A stretch of DNA of 9,272 bases from an uncultured Ignavibacteria bacterium (GTDB taxonomy: Bacteria; Bacteroidota; Ignavibacteria; Ignavibacteriales; Ignavibacteriaceae), in NCBI GenBank assembly GCA_937996765.1, contig CALKUG010000529.1, positions 1 through 9,272 of the forward strand. Reading direction: 5' to 3'. The position numbers and the translations under genes are program-made. The notes beneath the pieces are model-generated. The model was not told the origin of the DNA. It made no database searches and saw only the letters and a program-made list of their open reading frames with translations. Numbering within the stretch: the first letter of the stretch is position 1; every line of letters begins with the position of its first letter. Positions 7,323-9,272 of the stretch are shown piece by piece.

Positions 7323-8192
7323 ATGCGTGAGCAATTAACCATACTATCAATTTTGATGAAGCTGAGGATTACGGCTCTGGTAAGCATTACCACTGCTTTT
7401 GGTTACATCCTCTACGCCAAAGAAATTTCGGTAGATATGATTATGCCCATTTTAGGAATTTTTCTGATGGCAGCCGGAGCTTCGGCTCTTAATCATTTAC
7501 AAGAATATCGCACCGATGCAATGATGCCGCGGACAATGAAACGTCCCGTTCCCTCAGGCAAAATAAGCACTGAACTTGCATTGTTCTATGCGTTACTTTT
7601 TGCTTTAAGCGGCGGGGTAGTGCTTTTGTACGATGGCGGTTTGCTTACTGCATTGCTCGGAGTACTTGCTCTTTTTTGGTATAACGCAATATACACACCA
7701 TTAAAAAAACGCTCTGCATTTGCAGTTGTTCCCGGTTCGGTTATAGGAGCAATTCCTCCTGTTGTAGGTTGGGTTTCTGCAGGTGGTGAATTATTTGCAC
7801 CGCAAATTTTATTGGTAGCGTTGTTCTTTTTTATTTGGCAGATACCGCATTTTTGGTTGCTTCTGTTGATTTTCGATGATGATTATCAAGCAGCAGGTAT
7901 GCCTACACTTTCAAAATATTTCTCGAAGCAGCAATTAAGTCGTTTGACGTTTATTTGGACCGTTGCAACCGCAGGTTTGGCAATGTTATTGCCTCTGTAT
8001 GGTGTAGTGAGTTCGAGTATAACGATGGTACTTTTAGCAGTTAGTGCCATTGGATTATTGCTGTACAGTTTAAAACTGCTAAGAAGTGTTAACGAGATGA
8101 AGATTTATAGATATTCGTTTCATGGGATTAACACATTTGTATTATTAGTAATGATTTTTATTACACTTGAAAAATTAGTTACCACTCCATAA
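7323..8192 (+). CDS. ctaB: Protoheme IX farnesyltransferase (heme O synthase)
   Basis: This 289-residue UbiA-superfamily membrane prenyltransferase adds a farnesyl group to heme B to make heme O, the precursor of heme A for subunit I. It has the usual length and about eight or nine helices. Seen motifs are LRITALVSITTAFGYIL near the N-terminus; the first polyprenyl-diphosphate/Mg site NHLQEYRTDAMMPRTMKRP at residues 57-75; NAIYTPLKKRS at 121-131, followed by the PGSVIGAIPPVVGW block (137-150); and IWQIPHFWLLLLIFDDDY at 171-188, with AGMPTL after it. The ATG follows the coxB stop with no gap and only a weak purine stretch upstream, which suggests translational coupling to coxB. No ctaA-like heme A synthase is in the window. 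Confidence 0.95.
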   Translation: MREQLTILSILMKLRITALVSITTAFGYILYAKEISVDMIMPILGIFLMAAGASALNHLQEYRTDAMMPRTMKRPVPSGKISTELALFYALLFALSGGVVLLYDGGLLTALLGVLALFWYNAIYTPLKKRSAFAVVPGSVIGAIPPVVGWVSAGGELFAPQILLVALFFFIWQIPHFWLLLLIFDDDYQAAGMPTLSKYFSKQQLSRLTFIWTVATAGLAMLLPLYGVVSSSITMVLLAVSAIGLLLYSLKLLRSVNEMKIYRYSFHGINTFVLLVMIFITLEKLVTTP

Positions 8193-8197
8193 AGCTG

Positions 8198-8202
8198 AAA
8201 GG
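8198..8202 (+). promoter_or_regulatory. Ribosome binding site of the 3' membrane-protein gene
   Basis: AAAGG lies 10 nt before the ATG at 8213, in the 20-nt gap after ctaB. It supports 8213 as the start of the last gene. Confidence 0.55.
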
Positions 8203-8212
8203 TAATTACGGA

Positions 8213-9272
8213 ATGAATTTCCTCGACCAATTTGTACTACCGCAAAACTTAGAGCATCTATCGTTGCTTCAATATCTCACGATTATTGCTCTCTGGATAT
8301 CGTTAACATACCTCGGTATGTTAGTGGGAGGAACAGGGCTCTCTCTTTATTATAAGCGAAAAGGTGTTAAGGAATCAAATCCTCACTACTTAAAGTTCGC
8401 TAAAGATATTATTGAGCAGATAACAATAAGCAAAACTGCCGGTATTACGTTAGGTATTGTTCCAATACTCTCACTGATGATGATGTTTGCACAACTTATG
8501 ACTCAAATCCAAGTTGGAGCAGTAACCTATCTTATCTTCAGTTTCTTTATTGTAACTGTTGCCGTAGTATTAGTTTTTACCTATCGCTATTCATATTCGC
8601 TCAAAGAGAGATTTTTATCGCTCAAAAGTGCTGTTGATGAAAAAACCGGCGAAGAAGTTAATGCTTACGCAGGTTCTTTATCAAACCTTTCTAATACCAG
8701 CGGTTCATGGGCATTTACATTTTTAATGTTTGGCACCTACTTTTTTGTAGCAGGTGTTTCGATTGGAATGTTCCCGGGTGAATGGGCTCAGTCATCTTCA
8801 ATATTCTACGCTTTATTAAGCGGAACCATTTTTGTTAAATGGTTGGTATTCTTGGCTTTTGCTCTTGCAGTAACCGGTGCTTACCTTTTGTTTGTAACAT
8901 TTGCCTGGAATACAAAAAGTGTTGTTGGTGAAGGTGAATACATCGAAGTTGTAAAAGCAGGCGCTACAAAAACAGTATTATTAGGTAGTTTTTTACTTCC
9001 GTTGCTTATAGCCATGGCTACAATTATCACCCCCAATACGGCAGTAACACCAACAGTGTATATTGCAGCATTTGCAGCAGTGTTGTTAGTATTTTTTGTA
9101 TACAACCTCGTTTATCAAATGGTTAAATCAGGGAATACAAAATTTGCAGTATGGATTTTCTTCTTTGTTTTAATGGCAATTGGCTCACTTGCAATTTCGG
9201 ATACCTCCGCTACTAAAGCAACAACCAAAGCACAGCATTATGCTCTCGATTCAGTGTATAAAGTGCAATTAC
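8213..9272 (+). CDS. Unidentified polytopic membrane protein, 3' partial
   Basis: An ATG at 8213 opens a frame with no stop through 353 codons to the right edge, so the C-terminus is missing. About eight hydrophobic segments are visible, at residues about 20-47, 75-97, 101-123, 166-187, 207-229, 253-272, 281-303 and 311-329. A short soluble loop with YLKFAKDIIEQITISK lies between the first two, and a charged, probably cytoplasmic loop (about 128-162) lies between the third and fourth. The last 24 visible residues (SDTSATKATTKAQHYALDSV and on) are polar and probably begin a soluble domain. No CxxCH or metal-ligand cluster is seen in the visible part. I do not recognise the family with certainty. 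The operon position and the polar tail after the last helix make a respiratory membrane protein with a C-terminal cytochrome c domain one possibility (inference). Base composition and codon use look like the neighbours'. Confidence 0.85.
   Translation, partial: MNFLDQFVLPQNLEHLSLLQYLTIIALWISLTYLGMLVGGTGLSLYYKRKGVKESNPHYLKFAKDIIEQITISKTAGITLGIVPILSLMMMFAQLMTQIQVGAVTYLIFSFFIVTVAVVLVFTYRYSYSLKERFLSLKSAVDEKTGEEVNAYAGSLSNLSNTSGSWAFTFLMFGTYFFVAGVSIGMFPGEWAQSSSIFYALLSGTIFVKWLVFLAFALAVTGAYLLFVTFAWNTKSVVGEGEYIEVVKAGATKTVLLGSFLLPLLIAMATIITPNTAVTPTVYIAAFAAVLLVFFVYNLVYQMVKSGNTKFAVWIFFFVLMAIGSLAISDTSATKATTKAQHYALDSVYKVQL

Larger units (their letters stand above)
1..9272 (+). other. ACIII - cytochrome c oxidase operon (both ends open)
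   Basis: Nine consecutive same-strand genes cover essentially the whole window. Junctions: actDE/actF overlap by 11 nt; actF/cytochrome gap 17 nt; cytochrome/sco overlap by 1 nt (TAATG); sco/coxA gap 28 nt; coxA/coxC gap 2 nt; coxC/coxD gap 13 nt; coxD/coxB gap 15 nt; coxB/ctaB gap 0; ctaB/last gene gap 20 nt. None of the gaps has room for a terminator hairpin plus a promoter, so cotranscription is likely. The contents form one functional set: quinol oxidation, cytochrome transfer, O2 reduction, copper insertion and heme O synthesis. The operon runs past both window edges, so its promoter and terminator are not visible. Confidence 0.85.

Noticed and set aside
7123..7350. Minus-strand frame across the end of coxB
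   Set aside because: It is antisense to the CuA motif region and the ctaB start, and its composition is typical of a shadow frame.
8881..9105. Minus-strand 74-codon frame near the right edge, with a hydrophobic stretch
   Set aside because: It lies opposite the continuous plus-strand membrane protein gene; the hydrophobic stretch mirrors the helices coded on the other strand.

Overview
The window is a continuous stretch of an aerobic respiratory operon. It carries the 3' part of an alternative complex III (ACIII, a quinol:electron-acceptor oxidoreductase) followed by an A-type heme-copper cytochrome c oxidase and its assembly factors. All nine genes lie on the + strand. Gaps run from 28 bp down to overlaps, so no stretch over 300 bases lacks a gene. 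I see no RNA gene, mobile element, CRISPR array, long repeat, internal terminator or convincing promoter.

Organism: ACIII followed directly by an SCO protein and an A2-type oxidase is typical of the Bacteroidetes/Chlorobi (FCB) group. The DNA is moderately AT-rich. Several genes have clear Shine-Dalgarno sites (AAGGAGG, AAAGGAG, AGGAG), which are usually weak or absent in Bacteroidetes proper. I therefore lean towards a Chlorobi/Ignavibacteria/Kapabacteria-like lineage. This is inference; no marker gene here settles it.

Layout: (1) 3-1088, a 5'-truncated fusion of ActD (DUF3341) and the monoheme cytochrome ActE. (2) 1078-2265, ActF, the NrfD-like quinone-module subunit. (3) 2283-3221, an additional membrane-anchored monoheme cytochrome c with an unexplained C-terminal extension. 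(4) 3221-4033, an SCO copper chaperone. (5) 4062-5711, 5714-6340, 6354-6653 and 6669-7322, oxidase subunits I, III, IV and II, in that unusual order. (6) 7323-8192, CtaB heme O synthase. (7) 8213 to the right edge, an unidentified multi-spanning membrane protein cut off by the window.

How they work together: ACIII takes electrons from quinol and passes them through its cytochrome modules (the ActE domain and probably the extra cytochrome) to the CuA centre of subunit II. From there they go to heme a and the heme a3-CuB site of subunit I, where O2 is reduced. SCO helps build CuA, and CtaB makes heme O, the precursor of heme A. Subunit II has no fused cytochrome c domain, so the separate cytochrome between actF and sco is the natural candidate for linking the two complexes. 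No heme A synthase (CtaA) is visible. ActA, ActB and ActC are expected just upstream of the window.

Nothing here is a wholly new kind of system. The points most worth a second look are the ActD-ActE fusion, the extra cytochrome with its C-terminal domain, and the unidentified 3' membrane protein.
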